Origin: Calonectria ilicicola
Taxonomy: Eukaryota > Ascomycota > Sordariomycetes > Hypocreales > Nectriaceae
Direction of reading: 5' to 3'
NCBI GenBank assembly: GCA_020809705.1
Contig: CP085832.1
Span: 1,860,001-1,924,000, forward strand
Length of the DNA stretch: 64,000 bases
In this document: one piece after another, positions 32,010 to 44,000 of the stretch
Layout of the letters: every line of letters starts with the position of its first letter
Numbering within the stretch: the stretch's first letter is position 1
The notes under the pieces: generated by a model
Seen by the model: the letters and a program-made list of their open reading frames with translations, nothing else
Told to the model about the DNA's origin: nothing
Databases searched by the model: none
Made by a program: the position numbers and the translations under genes

Positions 32010-33318
32010 ATGGGTATTAAGCAGCTCTTCTCCATCATTAAGGATGAGGCCCCCGACGCCATCAAGGAGGGCGAAATCAAGAACCAGTTCGGCCGCAAAG
32101 TGGCTATTGTGAGTGCAGCCTACTATGTGCCACTGCCGGCCATTGCTAACCAAACTGCCTGCGCTCTAGGATGCTTCCATGAGTATCTACAGTTTCCTCA
32201 TCGCCGTTCGATCCGACGGCCAACAGCTCATGAACGAAAGTGGAGAGACCACCTCCCATCTTATGGGCATGTTCTACCGAACCCTTCGCATGGTTGACAA
32301 TGGCATCAAGCCCCTGTACGTTTTCGATGGAGCTCCCCCTAAGCTCAAATCAGGTGAGCTGGCCAAGCGATTCCAGCGCAAACAGGAGGCCACCGAGGGC
32401 CTTGAGGAGGCCAAAGAGACGGGTACCGCCGAGGATATCGAGAAATTCTCTCGACGAACGGTCCGTGTAACTCGCGAGCACAATGCTGAGTGTCAGCGCT
32501 TGCTCAAGCTGATGGGTATTCCCTACATCATCGCCCCGACTGAGGCTGAGGCCCAGTGTGCTGCGCTTGCCCGCGCTGGCAAGGTGTATGCCGCAGCTAG
32601 CGAGGACATGGACACTCTATGTTTCGACTCTCCCATTCTCCTACGACACCTTACCTTTAGCGAGCAGCGTAAGGAGCCGATCCAAGAGATCAGAGTCGAC
32701 AAGGTTCTTGAAGGCCTTGGAATGGAGCGCAAGCAGGTAAGAATTGCACTTTACTCTGAGCTGAAGTATATTTGAACACAGAGTATTAATGATGTCTAGT
32801 TTGTTGATCTCTGCATTTTACTCGGCTGCGATTACCTCGACCCTATTCCTAAAGTTGGACCTAGCACCGCACTGAAGATGATCCGCGATCACGGCACACT
32901 TGAGAAGGTGGTGGAAGCGATGGAAAAAGATCCCAAGAAGAAGTATGTGATCCCAGAGGATTGGCCTTACAAGGATGCTCGAGATCTTTTCTTTGAGCCC
33001 GACGTACGCAAGGCAGATGATCCGGAATGCGACTTCAAGTGGGAAAAGCCTGATATCGATGGGCTTGTCCAGTTCTTGGTTACAGAGAAGGGATTCTCGG
33101 AAGACCGAGTGCGCAGTGCAGGCCTGCGTCTGGAGAAGAATCTCAAGAGCTCCCAGCAGGCTCGTCTTGAGGGATTCTTCAAGCCGATTCCCAAGACAGA
33201 TGCTGAGAAGGCTGCACACAAGCGCAAGCTCGAGGAGAAGAATGAGGAAAAGAAGAAGAAGCTCAAGCAAGAAAAGAAGGACAAGGCAGCGGCCAAGGCC
33301 AAGCCTCGTGGTGCTTAG
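32010..33318 (+). CDS. FEN1: Flap endonuclease 1
   Basis: A 394-residue structure-specific nuclease that removes 5' flaps during Okazaki-fragment maturation and long-patch base excision repair in the nucleus. Exons: 32010-32108, 32170-32736, 32800-33318; introns of 61 and 63 bp. The protein starts MGIKQLF, as the N-terminal glycine after Met removal is part of the active site. Metal ligands are visible: D34 (VAIDAS), the Asp of VFDGAPP, the two Glu of PTEAEAQC, the Asp pair of SEDMDT and the Asp of GCDYLDP. A PCNA-binding PIP box, QARLEGFF, lies near residue 338, followed by a Lys-rich tail ([12 protein letters not shown]) as in other family members. Length is normal. Confidence 0.97.
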
Positions 33319-33950
33319 GAGTTTGATGCGTGTGATGTCTAGAGGGAGTGCGATTTGGTTTATGACTACTGGATCTATGGATTGATGGCCCTGACTAAGC
33401 ATAAAAAGGGTGGATAACGGCTTGGGCACTGGGATGGAGTTTTTGGAGTCTTGGAGTTGCGACACCGCATAGTATGCATTCCGATGTGTGGTTCGTTGGT
33501 AGATAGGCGAGAACTGACTTTGGCTGCTCCATGATGGTCTAATTGAGCAATTGAATATGTACTTTAGATAAAGACGTGGTATTTGCACGATGAGGTTTAA
33601 TATGAAGGCATGTCCTAGTCAATAGCTTTGCTCACCGCAAGAGAAGACGCCCTGAAGCAGTGAACGAGTCACATGTGTGCTGTTTCGCTTGCTGTCCTGC
33701 ACTTGATTCGAGAGAGGCGGTAGTTGTGTGGGGGATGAGTGGGTTGGGTTCTGCGGAGCCGGGAACGGGACCCAAAAGAGAAGTTCGGGGTTAAGAGGCA
33801 GGTTGGCAATATTGGGACTGTGATTGGATTTTGAGCTGGGGTGGAGCAGCGAGCCTCGGCATCCCCCCCCCCCCACAGGGATGCGGACACTTTGGAAGTG
33901 GAAGCGTCGAGCTACTCCGTAAGCAGCTTTGGCCATGGCATGGCTGTGGG

Positions 33951-33985
33951 CATGAGCCTGAGCCTAAGCATGAGCATGAGCATGA
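33951..33985. repeat. Imperfect hexamer repeat (ATGAGC type)
   Basis: About six tandem units of the form (C)ATGAGC or CTGAGC with small changes, in non-coding DNA between FEN1 and the b5-ACAD gene. Confidence 0.7.
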
Positions 33986-34288
33986 CATCAACGAGAGCGC
34001 CCACTGTTTCTTGTTTGCTAGCGTGCGCCTGGGGCTTTCACATGCTTGCGACTGCAGCGGCCGGAACCAAGCGAGGCCAGGCAGGGGCGGCGTCAGATCT
34101 GTTGCACATGACTGTAGAATGCGTGCCCGCATCGAGACGGGGCCTGGTCTTGACATGGGCTCATGACCATACCGAGGAGTCGAGACGTGCCTCCGTCCCC
34201 GGATTCGCCTGCGCAAGGGTCTCACTCGACTCGCTCAGCCGGGGATGGGGCAGGCAATTGGCAAAGCCGGCTGGTGCAGAGACAAATG

Positions 34289-34314
34289 CAATGCTGATGC
34301 TGATGCTGATGCTG
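34289..34314. repeat. Tandem ATGCTG repeat
   Basis: Four tandem copies of ATGCTG preceded by a partial unit, in the same non-coding stretch. The array may vary in length between strains. Confidence 0.8.
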
Positions 34315-34749
34315 GCGCACTGCACTACACTGCGGCGGCTGTGGGGGTGAAAAAACGTGGTGGTGACGAGAGAGAGAGACTGGAGACAGACCAACATGTG
34401 ATTGTGCCGAAAGTACGGAAGCTTAGGACCACGCAGGGACCCCATATGTAGCCGCGGATCTCAACTCGAGGCCGACACCTGGGGGAGTGAAAGCTTCATC
34501 GTGGGGAAGGGAATTTAATTGTGACATCCTCCCAGTTCTCAACCCGTTCTTGGTTTCTCTTGTCTCTTCTGTTTTCGTCTCTTTCTCTCTCCCTTCCTCC
34601 CCAATCCCTCTCTCAAAAGGACATACCTGGGCACTCAAGACCAGTACAACCATCCCCCCTACTACTGTATTTCCTCCCTACCTCCCTCACACCCCAGCCC
34701 GCTATCCTTGCTGCATTGCATCTGCATCCAGCTCCCAATCAATCCAACC

Positions 34750-36665
34750 ATGGCCAAAATCTTTACTGCCAGCGACGTTTCGTCGCATAACAAGCCCGAC
34801 GACAACTACATCATTGTCGATGGCGATGTCTACGATGTGACCAAGTTTCAGGATGAGCATCCCGGTAAGCCTTATCTCCCATCACTCTCCATGTCTCTGG
34901 CATGAAGGTGGTGCCACTTTCATTCGCCATCTGGCGCATTGAGACCTGCCACGGCGGGCGCGCACGCCAAAAAAAAAAAAAAAGAGAAGCAATTGCTCAC
35001 ACACTGTCTCAGGCGGCAAGAAGATTCTTCAGCGCGTGGCCGGCAAGGATGCCTCTAAGCAGTTCTGGAAGTACCACAATGAGGGCATCCTCAAGAAGTG
35101 GCACCCCAAGCTCCATGTTGGCTCTCTTAACACTAAGCCCAAGCCCGAACCCAAGCCTGAGCCTACGCCTGCGCCAGCCAAGACTGTCGGTGCTGTCGCA
35201 AAGGAGGTGTCTAACAACAACGATGAGGACGCAGAGCCTCTCGAGGCCTTTGGCGACCAAATCCCCTTCGGCGATCCCAGCTGGTACCAGAACGTAAGTC
35301 TCACCCCAACCTTGTCCCATCTCTCAATGGCCTTTTTGCTGACTTGGCCGCCTTGCGTCTTCAGTACCACTCGCCTTACTTCAACGAGACCCATGCCGCC
35401 CTTCGCGCAGAGGTTCGTCAGTGGATAGAGAGTGAAGTTGAGCCTAATGTCACAGAATGGGACGAAGCCAAGCGTGTTCCCGACGAAATCTACAAGGAGA
35501 TGGGTCGTCGCGGATACCTCGCCGGTCTGCTCGGTGTACACTATCCCACCCAGTATGTCGCCAACAGCGTCAAGGCAGTGCCACCCGAGAAGTGGGACCT
35601 ATTCCACGAGCTGGTGCTCACTGATGAGCTGTCGCGCACAGGTTCCGGTGGTTTCGTCTGGAACGTCATCGGTGGCTTCGGCATTGGTGGACCACCGCTC
35701 ATCAAGTTCGGTAGCCAAGCCCTCAAGGACCGCATCCTGCCTGGTATCTTGAATGGTGACAAGCGTATCTGTCTCGCCATCACAGAGCCCGATGCCGGTA
35801 GTGATGTTGCTAACCTGACCTGCGAGGCCAAGCTCAGCGATGACGGCAAGCACTACATCGTCAACGGTGAGAAGAAGTGGATCACCAACGGTATTTGGTC
35901 CGACTACTTCACCACCGCCGTCCGTACCGGTGGCCCGGGCATGAACGGTGTCAGTCTGCTCCTCATCGAGAGAGGCAAGGGTGTGAGCACCCGCCGCATG
36001 GACTGCCAGGGTGTCTGGTCCAGTGGCACCACCTACATTACTTTTGAGGATGTCAAGGTTCCTGTCGAGAACCTTCTTGGAAAGGAGAACAAGGGCTTCA
36101 GAGGTAAGTTCGGCTTTTTTTTTTGCAGAATCTAAACCGAGAGGAACATCAATGACTAACTTGTTACTCAGTCATCATGACCAACTTCAACCACGAGCGC
36201 ATGGGCATCATCATCCAGTCCCTGCGCTTCTCCCGTGTCTGCTACGAGGAGTCGGTCAAGTACGCCAACAAGCGTCGCACATTTGGCAAGAAGCTCATTG
36301 AGCACCCCGTCATCCGCATGAAGTTGGCCCATATGGCCCGCCAGATTGAGGCCTCATACAGTTGGCTCGAGAGCCTCATCTTCCAATGCCAGAAGATGGG
36401 CGAGACCGAAGCCATGCTGCGTCTGGGTGGTCCCATTGCCAGTCTCAAGGCCCAGTCGACTGTCACATTTGAGTTCTGTGCCCGTGAGGCTAGTCAGATC
36501 TTTGGTGGTCTGAGCTACTCACGTGGCGGCCAGGGTGGCAAGGTTGAGAGGCTATACCGTGATGTGAGGGCGTACGCCATCCCCGGTGGTAGTGAGGAGA
36601 TTATGCTTGACCTCAGTATGAGACAGAGCTTGAGGGTGGCCAAGGCCATGGGTATGAAGTTGTAA
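34750..36665 (+). CDS. Cytochrome b5-acyl-CoA dehydrogenase fusion protein
   Basis: A 542-residue fusion in four exons (34750-34864, 35013-35293, 35365-36103, 36172-36665) with introns of 148, 71 and 68 bp. Residues 1 to about 80 are a cytochrome b5 domain with heme motif HPGG (H37) and second axial His at about 60 (FWKYHN). A Pro/Lys/Glu linker (KPKPEPKPEPTPAPA) leads to an acyl-CoA dehydrogenase domain (about 130-542): FAD-site motif CLAITEPDAGSDVANL, EKKWITNG, and RTFGKKLIEHPVIR. The helix-G glutamate in NHERMG aligns with the catalytic base of isovaleryl/long-chain types; the alternative C-terminal base position reads AIPGGSEEI. It should oxidise an acyl-CoA to enoyl-CoA, with the b5 domain possibly handling electrons. 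Such fusions are known in fungi. No signal peptide; the C-terminal MGMKL is not a canonical SKL signal. Confidence 0.9.
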
Positions 36666-38979
36666 GAGATGAACCAAAGTTGGTCTTTCTCTCTTTCTCT
36701 CTTTCTCTCTCTCTCTTTTCCAGTTTGGCTGTATCAGTATTGAAGCATTGCATCTCGGAGGACTATGTGATTTTGGAGTTTTCCATGCGGTCTAGACTGC
36801 AGGTGGTTGCCGCCATTTAGGTATTAGAGGCGAAATCTCGATTGTTGGTGTCCATTCTATTTTTGGCCAAAATCCCATCCAATATTTTGTGTCTCCTTTG
36901 AAAAGTCAACCTTTTGGCTTATGCAGGTCCTGGGCATTCCGACCAAAAACTGTAAATATTGGGTGTGGTACCGGAAAAGATGGGACATTATATAGGATCC
37001 GCGGAGAATCCAAAGTATGGTAGAATAAATTATCTAAATGAATCGAATATCGGAAAAAAACATTACAAATTTATTCATTTCAAATATCCTTCCTTGGTTT
37101 ACTCATTGTCCTGTTGCCACAAGATTACGATATTGATTTGTGTCTTGGGCTTAATTCTTTATTGTTAGACGTGTTAAATAACGATCTCCCTCTTCTTATA
37201 TGGATCCGGATGTTCCCTTGGCCAAGCAAAGCTAATTTTGTTCCAAGGTTAACTAAACAGTTCCCAAGAGATGAATGCTAAATGGTTTCGGCTGCCTTCA
37301 AGATCTTATCGAATGGGCTATAGAAGGGTGCTGCTCACCAATTCGCATTTAATTTACTTTCTTCAACGGATGTAAACTCCCGGCCCGAGGCAGTGGTAGT
37401 GAATCATGATGCGGGGTAAAATTAAGGAGATGGCGCGGTTCTGGTCCTTCAGATGATAATGGGATATTGTTCCACCCAACCTCAAAGCGGCATCGAGGGA
37501 ATCTCGCAATTGTGATCGGAAGGTGGGGGAAACGATTATGATTCTAGTTGATTTTTACGTTACGGCGAACTACTGGCTAGTTGGGGGTAGAATGCGAATC
37601 CTGTCATTCCGATCGTCAGGAACCGCGGCTAGGAACCAGGATATCCTTCCTTACAATCCTTGATCCAACGTTGAGCTAGAGAGAGGTCGATATTTCCGGT
37701 ATCAACTAGTAATATATCGAGTGCGATTGCTAACACTTTCCGTACGTTTACGAGAGGATAAGGTAGGGCCTTGATCGTAGTATCTAGTTGCTATGCGATT
37801 GTACCACCATACGTCCTCGGTAGTTGTCGAGCAGATAACCTAGCGCGGACAAGGAGATCAATGCTGTGTAACCCAAATGAGTCTCACCGTTACTTTTCTT
37901 GGGCGCCCTGAACACGGGGGCCGCGCTAAAAGGGCGCACAAAGTATGCAAGGGCCCGACGGCCGTCAAGGCCCGGATCGCCGTGCAGCGATGCGAGGTTT
38001 GAAGTTCCATCCCAGGGATCCTGAACGGCTACTTGGCGATGACGGCGCAACGCTGACAGGGCACCGTAGTTCGTGGAGGTGACATTGGATCTGATGCCAT
38101 CGTAGCATCTCTTTCCCACCATCTCAGCGGCTCGATGTGTACTTTTGGTACTTTTGGTACTTGCGATAGACCTGCTGGCGTGGATGCCAACCTCATGCTC
38201 GGAACCCCCGGTCACGGCCAGGTCAGGCAATGAAGGGGCATCCAACTGTTTGAGTTTAACTTGCTGTCTAAACTATCTGTTGAGCGACAGGCAGGGGTTG
38301 TCTCTCGACTCGGGTTTCTGGACTGTAAGCGATGAATCACGAAGGAGAAACTCGGTCTCTCAAACAAAGGGCGCTCATGTGAGTTGATTCAAACTCTAAA
38401 CGGGCTATCCGGGAACGCGTAAATTGAATGTCTAGGTCTTGGCCAGAGTGTGTAAGCGCGCAGCTCTCCATTTTGGGGAAATGAGGCGAGCCAGCTATTC
38501 GTATCTGATGGCTTGGGAATCGGCCGAGTTCCATGCAAACTCTATCTCGAGGCTAATAACAGACACTGCGGGGATGGGGATGGGGATGGAAGGGGAACAG
38601 CAGGGCCGTGCTGCTCGTATGGATGGAGAGAGAGACGAGGCCAAGGGATGGCTCTAGTGGTGGCGCACCGACTCTCCACCGCCTCCATGGGCAGCGGCAG
38701 CGGCAGCGGCGAAGAATTGGGGGAAAATCCGCAGGCCATGCCAGACAGAGCATATATCACGCTGTGCACATAGTAGGCTCTCTTGTGTCGCACGCATTAA
38801 AGTGGAGGACGAGGATGATCCGACTAGGCCCCCTTGCCATTGTTCGCAGCCGCATCAAAGGCAATTCAGCCCAGGAACCGCCTGAGGGTGTGAGCCAGGG
38901 CTGCTCCCAGGGCTGCTTCCCCTGCGAATCGCCCGACAGGAGTCTGGTCAGTGGTCGAAAAACGAGGAGCCCCGCGGGC
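36666..38979. other. Intergenic region downstream of b5-ACAD
   Basis: Starts with a TTTCTC repeat (36682-36720) in the 3' region. The part at 36.9-37.8 kb is A+T-richer, the rest G+C-rich. A minus frame at 37784-38245 (153 codons) has no motif and is probably chance. No gene supported. Confidence 0.5.
36682..36720. repeat. CT-rich microsatellite (TTTCTCTC)
   Basis: Nearly pure C/T tract with repeated TTTCTCTC units just after the b5-ACAD stop codon, within its probable 3' untranslated region. Confidence 0.75.
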
Positions 38980-38987
38980 CACGTGAC
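38980..38987 (+). promoter_or_regulatory. CACGTGAC element upstream of DHH1
   Basis: The same E-box-type octamer as before NUP37, 417 bp before the DHH1 start. Binding by a bHLH factor is possible but unproven. Confidence 0.3.
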
Positions 38988-39403
38988 ACTGCAAGAATCG
39001 AACCGCCACGAGAGGCGCACATCGTCACCTCCAAAGCACAAACCCCAGAGCCCGATCTTGACTCTTCCCTCCACTTCCCAACGAACAAACACCGCGCACC
39101 CACGAAATTTTAAACCTCCCCACGCGAACTTCGGCCACCGCGCCTCGTCCACGAGTTTACCCATCCTCCCAGCTCTCCACGCCGGCAGCTGTGCATCGCC
39201 TGCTTTTCACTCTCACCCCTCCCACGATTCGAAACCCGAGCAGCTCCTCACCACCTGCTGCCACCCGACCTGCCGCCCGCGCGCGCACCCTTGACTAGGA
39301 GCAGCACCTTTCCCGCTCCTCTCTCTGGGCGCTGCAGCTTTGCACACCCTCTCCCGACTCTTTTCTCCTCCCCCGGTCTGCGGACGGAACCCACATATTT
39401 ACA

Positions 39404-41074
39404 ATGGCCGATCAGTTAGCAGACAAGCTGAAAAATACCCAACTCAGGTCCGCTGCACTGCGCGCCGTTCCTCGCGGCCTTTGTGTGTGAGAGCTTGCAC
39501 TGACCCCAGCAGTGATGGCGCTGCCGCCTCAAGTGACGACTGGAAAAAGACTCTCAACATCCCTGCCAAGGATAACAGACAACAAACAGAGGTTCGTCCC
39601 GTCTCGCCCCCAATTTTGCCCCCCCTTGCGTTTTCGTTGGCTGACTAGTGTTTTTCCGTCCCTGCTATAGGATGTCACAAACACCAAGGGCCTGGAGTTT
39701 GAGAACTTTGCCCTGAAGCGAGACCTGCTCATGGGCATCTTCGAGGCCGGATTCGAGAAGCCCTCACCCATTCAAGAAGAAGCCATCCCTGTCGCGTTAA
39801 CCGGTCGAGACATCCTCGCCCGAGCAAAGAACGGCACCGGAAAGACGGCTGCCTTTGTCATCCCCGCTCTGGAACGCATCAACCCCAAGGTGTCCAAGAT
39901 CCAATGTCTCATCCTTGTCCCCACACGTGAGCTTGCCATGCAGACCTCGCAAGTCTGCAAGACACTCGGCAAGCACCTCGGCATCAACGTTATGGTCACC
40001 ACTGGTGGCACTGGCCTCCGCGATGACATTATTCGTCTACAGGACCCCGTCCATATTGTGGTCGGAACTCCTGGTCGAATTCTTGATCTTGCTGGAAAGA
40101 ACGTTGCCGATTTGAGCGAGTGCCCAATGTTCATCATGGACGAGGCTGACAAGCTCCTATCCATTGAATTCACCCCCGTTATTGAGCAGCTCCTCCAATT
40201 CCACCCCAGGGACCGCCAGGTCATGCTCTTCTCCGCCACTTTCCCCTTGTCCGTCAAGGACTTTTCTGATAAAAATATGGTCAGCCCATACGAGATCAAC
40301 CTCATGGACGAGCTCACCCTTCGGGGTATCACCCAATACTACGCCTTTGTCGAAGAGAAGCAGAAGGTCCACTGCTTGAACACCCTCTTCTCCAAGCTCC
40401 AAATTAACCAGTCCATTATTTTCTGCAACTCAACCAACCGAGTCGAGCTGCTCGCCAAAAAGATTACCGAACTCGGATACTCCTGCTTCTACAGTCACGC
40501 CAAGATGCAGCAGCAGGCTCGTAACCGTGTCTTCCACGATTTCCGTAACGGCGTGTGCCGAAACCTTGTCTGCTCTGATCTGTTGACTCGTGGTATTGAT
40601 ATTCAAGCTGTGAATGTCGTCATCAACTTCGATTTCCCCAAGAATGCCGAGACATATCTGCACCGTATTGGTCGATCTGGTCGCTATGGCCACCTTGGTC
40701 TGGCTATTAACTTGATCAACTGGGATGATCGCTTCAACCTCTACAACATTGAGCGGGATCTGGGCACCGAGATTCAGCCCATCCCTGCCAGCATCGACAA
40801 GAGCCTCTACGTTTACGAGAACCCCGATACCATTCCCCGCCCCATTTCCAACCTCACCAGAGGCGCCCTTCCTGCTGCGCAGGCTCCGCAGCAGCCCATG
40901 CCTCAGGCTGCCCTGCCCCAGCAGCCTCAAAGCAACTGGCAGAGCCAGAACGGCCAGCACAACGGCAACTCGCATTACTCCGGACGAGGCCGTGGCCGTG
41001 GTCGTGGGTACCGTGGTCGTGGCCAAGGCACTGGTGGTCGAGGTCGCGGCCCACCCCGCGAACCCCAATCGTAA
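39404..41074 (+). CDS. DHH1: DEAD-box RNA helicase DHH1 (DDX6 family)
   Basis: A 508-residue cytoplasmic ATP-dependent RNA helicase that represses translation and promotes decapping in P-bodies. Exons: 39404-39447, 39513-39591 and 39671-41074. Motifs in order: Q motif [17 protein letters not shown], Walker [23 protein letters not shown] box [32 protein letters not shown] and [13 protein letters not shown]. The C-terminal tail is Gln/Pro-rich and ends in [17 protein letters not shown] repeats, an RGG-like RNA-binding region common in filamentous-fungal members. The first intron ends in CAGCAG, so two acceptors three bases apart (39509 or 39512) give LSSDG or LSDG; its donor is the weak GTCCGC. 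The second intron is 79 bp. Confidence 0.96.
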
Positions 41075-44000
41075 TATCTAACACAACACTCATGCATGGC
41101 GTTTGGTGGCGAGAGGGGAGGAGGTATGGGCTGATTTTTTCGACATGATTTTTGTACTGGGTTGCTTTTATTTCATTGTTGGATTGTACATTATTCGCAC
41201 ATTCAAACGCGAATGGACGGAACGGCGAACCGGATTTCATTGCTGATGGATGACGACGACTATATCACATTCATGAGGTCATGGCAGAGGACCTCGACAC
41301 AACTCACATCACACACAAAACACACTCACACTCGCCCGAAGACGGACTCGATGGCGTTTACCATATTTGGACCACACCCTCGTCGACATTTTCACTCTTG
41401 CAATTTGTGCAAATCCTTTTTCTTTGACGGTCTATACTCATACCCATCGGCTTTGATTTCTTGTTTCTGCTTGGTTCACACGACATCTACGGATTGACGA
41501 AAGAGGGTGGGAATGAAAAAGTTCCAAGGAGAAAAGACCTTGGGCATCGACCACGGAAGACATACCCACTTTTTGGAGGAGGGCTGAGGGCAGCCACGAG
41601 TGATGCAAGGGGACGGGCGTCAGAGGGCGGATGGGGACCGAGGCGTTCCAGGCTTTTCTAGTAAGGGTGGCGTTTTACCCCACGGTTTGCATTTGAGGGC
41701 TTGCATTGTCTATGGATGATTGCAGGGCCAAATGGTTCCCTGGGGAGAACATTTGGAGATATGATATCTTTGACGACAAATACTACGTTAGACGAACGGA
41801 CCTCATGATACGGGACGTGGGTTCTACTAGACGTACTGGAAGGTTTGTGGGGGCTTTTTGTGCTGGCGCTATTCAGCAGCGGCGCTCAATCAACTACCTG
41901 AGGCCTGCCTTGGCCTTGCTGGAAGGAATCAATGCGTGGCCCATCTTGGTCGGAATATCTTGCGAGAAGGCGCCAACAGCGAGGCCAGGCCAGGTTTTCT
42001 GCTACGGGTAGAGGAAAACTAAATGATCAACAGAGAAAAGACAACCAAAGAAGAAAAACAGAAGAAAAAAAACCCGTTTTGGGAGAGAACGCTGGATAAG
42101 ACTTGATGGCTTGCGGACTGGCTCAACCTTTGAACCATGTAGCAGATGACGGCGCTGCCGTGTGTTTTGCAGCTGGGAATTGGTTGGAGCTGGTGAGGTA
42201 GATAGCTTTTGTCTGAGCAATACAATGGGAACACCCTTTTTTCTCTCTCAAGTTTCATATTTTCTTTCTTTTCTTTTGTTTGTTACGACTTGATACGTGT
42301 GAAACTTGCTTCCCTCTTACGGTGAACCTCCCGCAGCCCTCTGGAACGGCATGTATGACTGCCGTGACGGCAGATGTCTCGCGGATGGGCCCAGGCCGAG
42401 GCCATGAACTCGCGGCGGATATGCCATGGCAGATAGCACGACACATGTGAAACATAAGAGGAAAAAACGGCATTCTTCTTTTACAATGTTCACGTTGCAC
42501 AGCATAACACATCACATGTTGCATCTTGACATGTAGGCACCGCAGAAGGGCTAGAACAGGAGCGTGGGGGGAGATGCCACCTGTTCCAGCACGACGTACT
42601 TCTGCGCAGGAGCAAGCAGAGATGATCTCCGGATGGAATGAGAGCCAGATGACACGGAGGAGAAGAGTTGTTCGAAATGGCCCAATTATAGTCCGGGTTT
42701 GCAAGAAGGGTTTGTGTGTGCAGGTCTACGAATGAATGGCCTTACCTTTGACGGAGTCGGGCAGGTGACTGAATACCGCATCCTAGAGAGGAGGCTAGTC
42801 CCGCGACTGTGCGACTATGCGACTCTGCTCGGGCCGCGTGCGGCTCGCGGGAAGCGCATGTGTCGAGTCCCCTTGTTGGGATTGGAGATTCAAGTTTGAT
42901 TTGGTGGTGGTGAGAAATTTGCGTGGAGGCTGGAACAATGTGTGCGGAGTGTGGGCATTAGGGACAAGGCGGGTGACTAAGCAAAAAAAAGGATAGTGGA
43001 TGGGTGGCTGGCTGGATGCGGTTAGGACACCAGCCGATCAGGGTCCTACAAGTCCTGGATCAGCAGGCGGCTGTGCTGGCGTCCTGGCATCTGTGCTGCG
43101 GTGTGCGGCATGCGACAGATGAGACGGGATCAATGAGGATGCATTTATTATTTTTCGCATACGCCCTTGAATGGCCCGAGAGTCATGCCTCGTAGGGTTG
43201 CGTGAGCCGCATGTCCGTTTCGGAACAGCCCAGCTACCAGGCTCCGAGTGGCAAAGATGCATACGTATAAGGGTATAAGGGTATACGTCGTTCGGAGTTG
43301 TGACATTTGATATTGAAAGGAAGGGGGGAGGGAGAGAGCATGTCACGGCACTGGCGAGCCGGGCCAAGACGAGACGGGATGAGCATTCTCACTCACACAC
43401 AGACACACATACACACACATAGACATGCCGTGGTTCACTCCGAGCGATCCGTGGCTGATGAAATGGGGCGGATCGGAATATGACCAGACTAATGAGAAGG
43501 CGTCCCGCGCAACAACTGACGCAGCTTAGGGGACCGGGCGACACACGGATCTCCTGGAGGGTGGAGAAGCATCCAATCGAGTAAATGCTCTGCGGGAGAG
43601 TGGCATGTGTGTGTTTTTGTGTGTGTCAAGGAACGGAAAGACGGAGAAGACAAATCATTAGAGGTTCAATAATACCGTGGGCACATCTCGGATAGAAATA
43701 ATGAAGCGTGTGGGATAAAAAGTCAAAGGAGATGATCTGCGGGGAGGGATGAGATGAGATGCTGGGACGATTTCGCTTTGGGTGAATCAAGTTCAGTGCT
43801 GGGCTGTGGCTGAGCTTCCAGAAGGCGTCCTTGACTGGCTGGGTCGCCTGCCTTTTTGCATGTTGCATTGCAGCCCGCACGCATGCATCGAGACAAGCAG
43901 GGGCGGAGCTTGCCAATGCCAGGTTATGCGGTGCCATGTCATGGGGGGAGGAAAGACAGACAGGGGGCCACACATGGGCCACTGGGGGGGCAGGCTCTTT

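Larger units (their letters stand above)
33319..34749. other. Intergenic region with simple repeats; promoter of the b5-ACAD gene
   Basis: No gene seen. It carries a run of 12 C (33863-33874), an ATGAGC/CTGAGC-type hexamer array (33951-33985) and an ATGCTG-type array (34289-34314). From about 34520 the plus strand is pyrimidine-rich and leads into the start codon at 34750. Confidence 0.55.

Noticed and set aside
38985..39015. ATCGAACC, a reverse-strand T-loop-like string
   Set aside because: The would-be T stem does not pair and no cloverleaf can be drawn.
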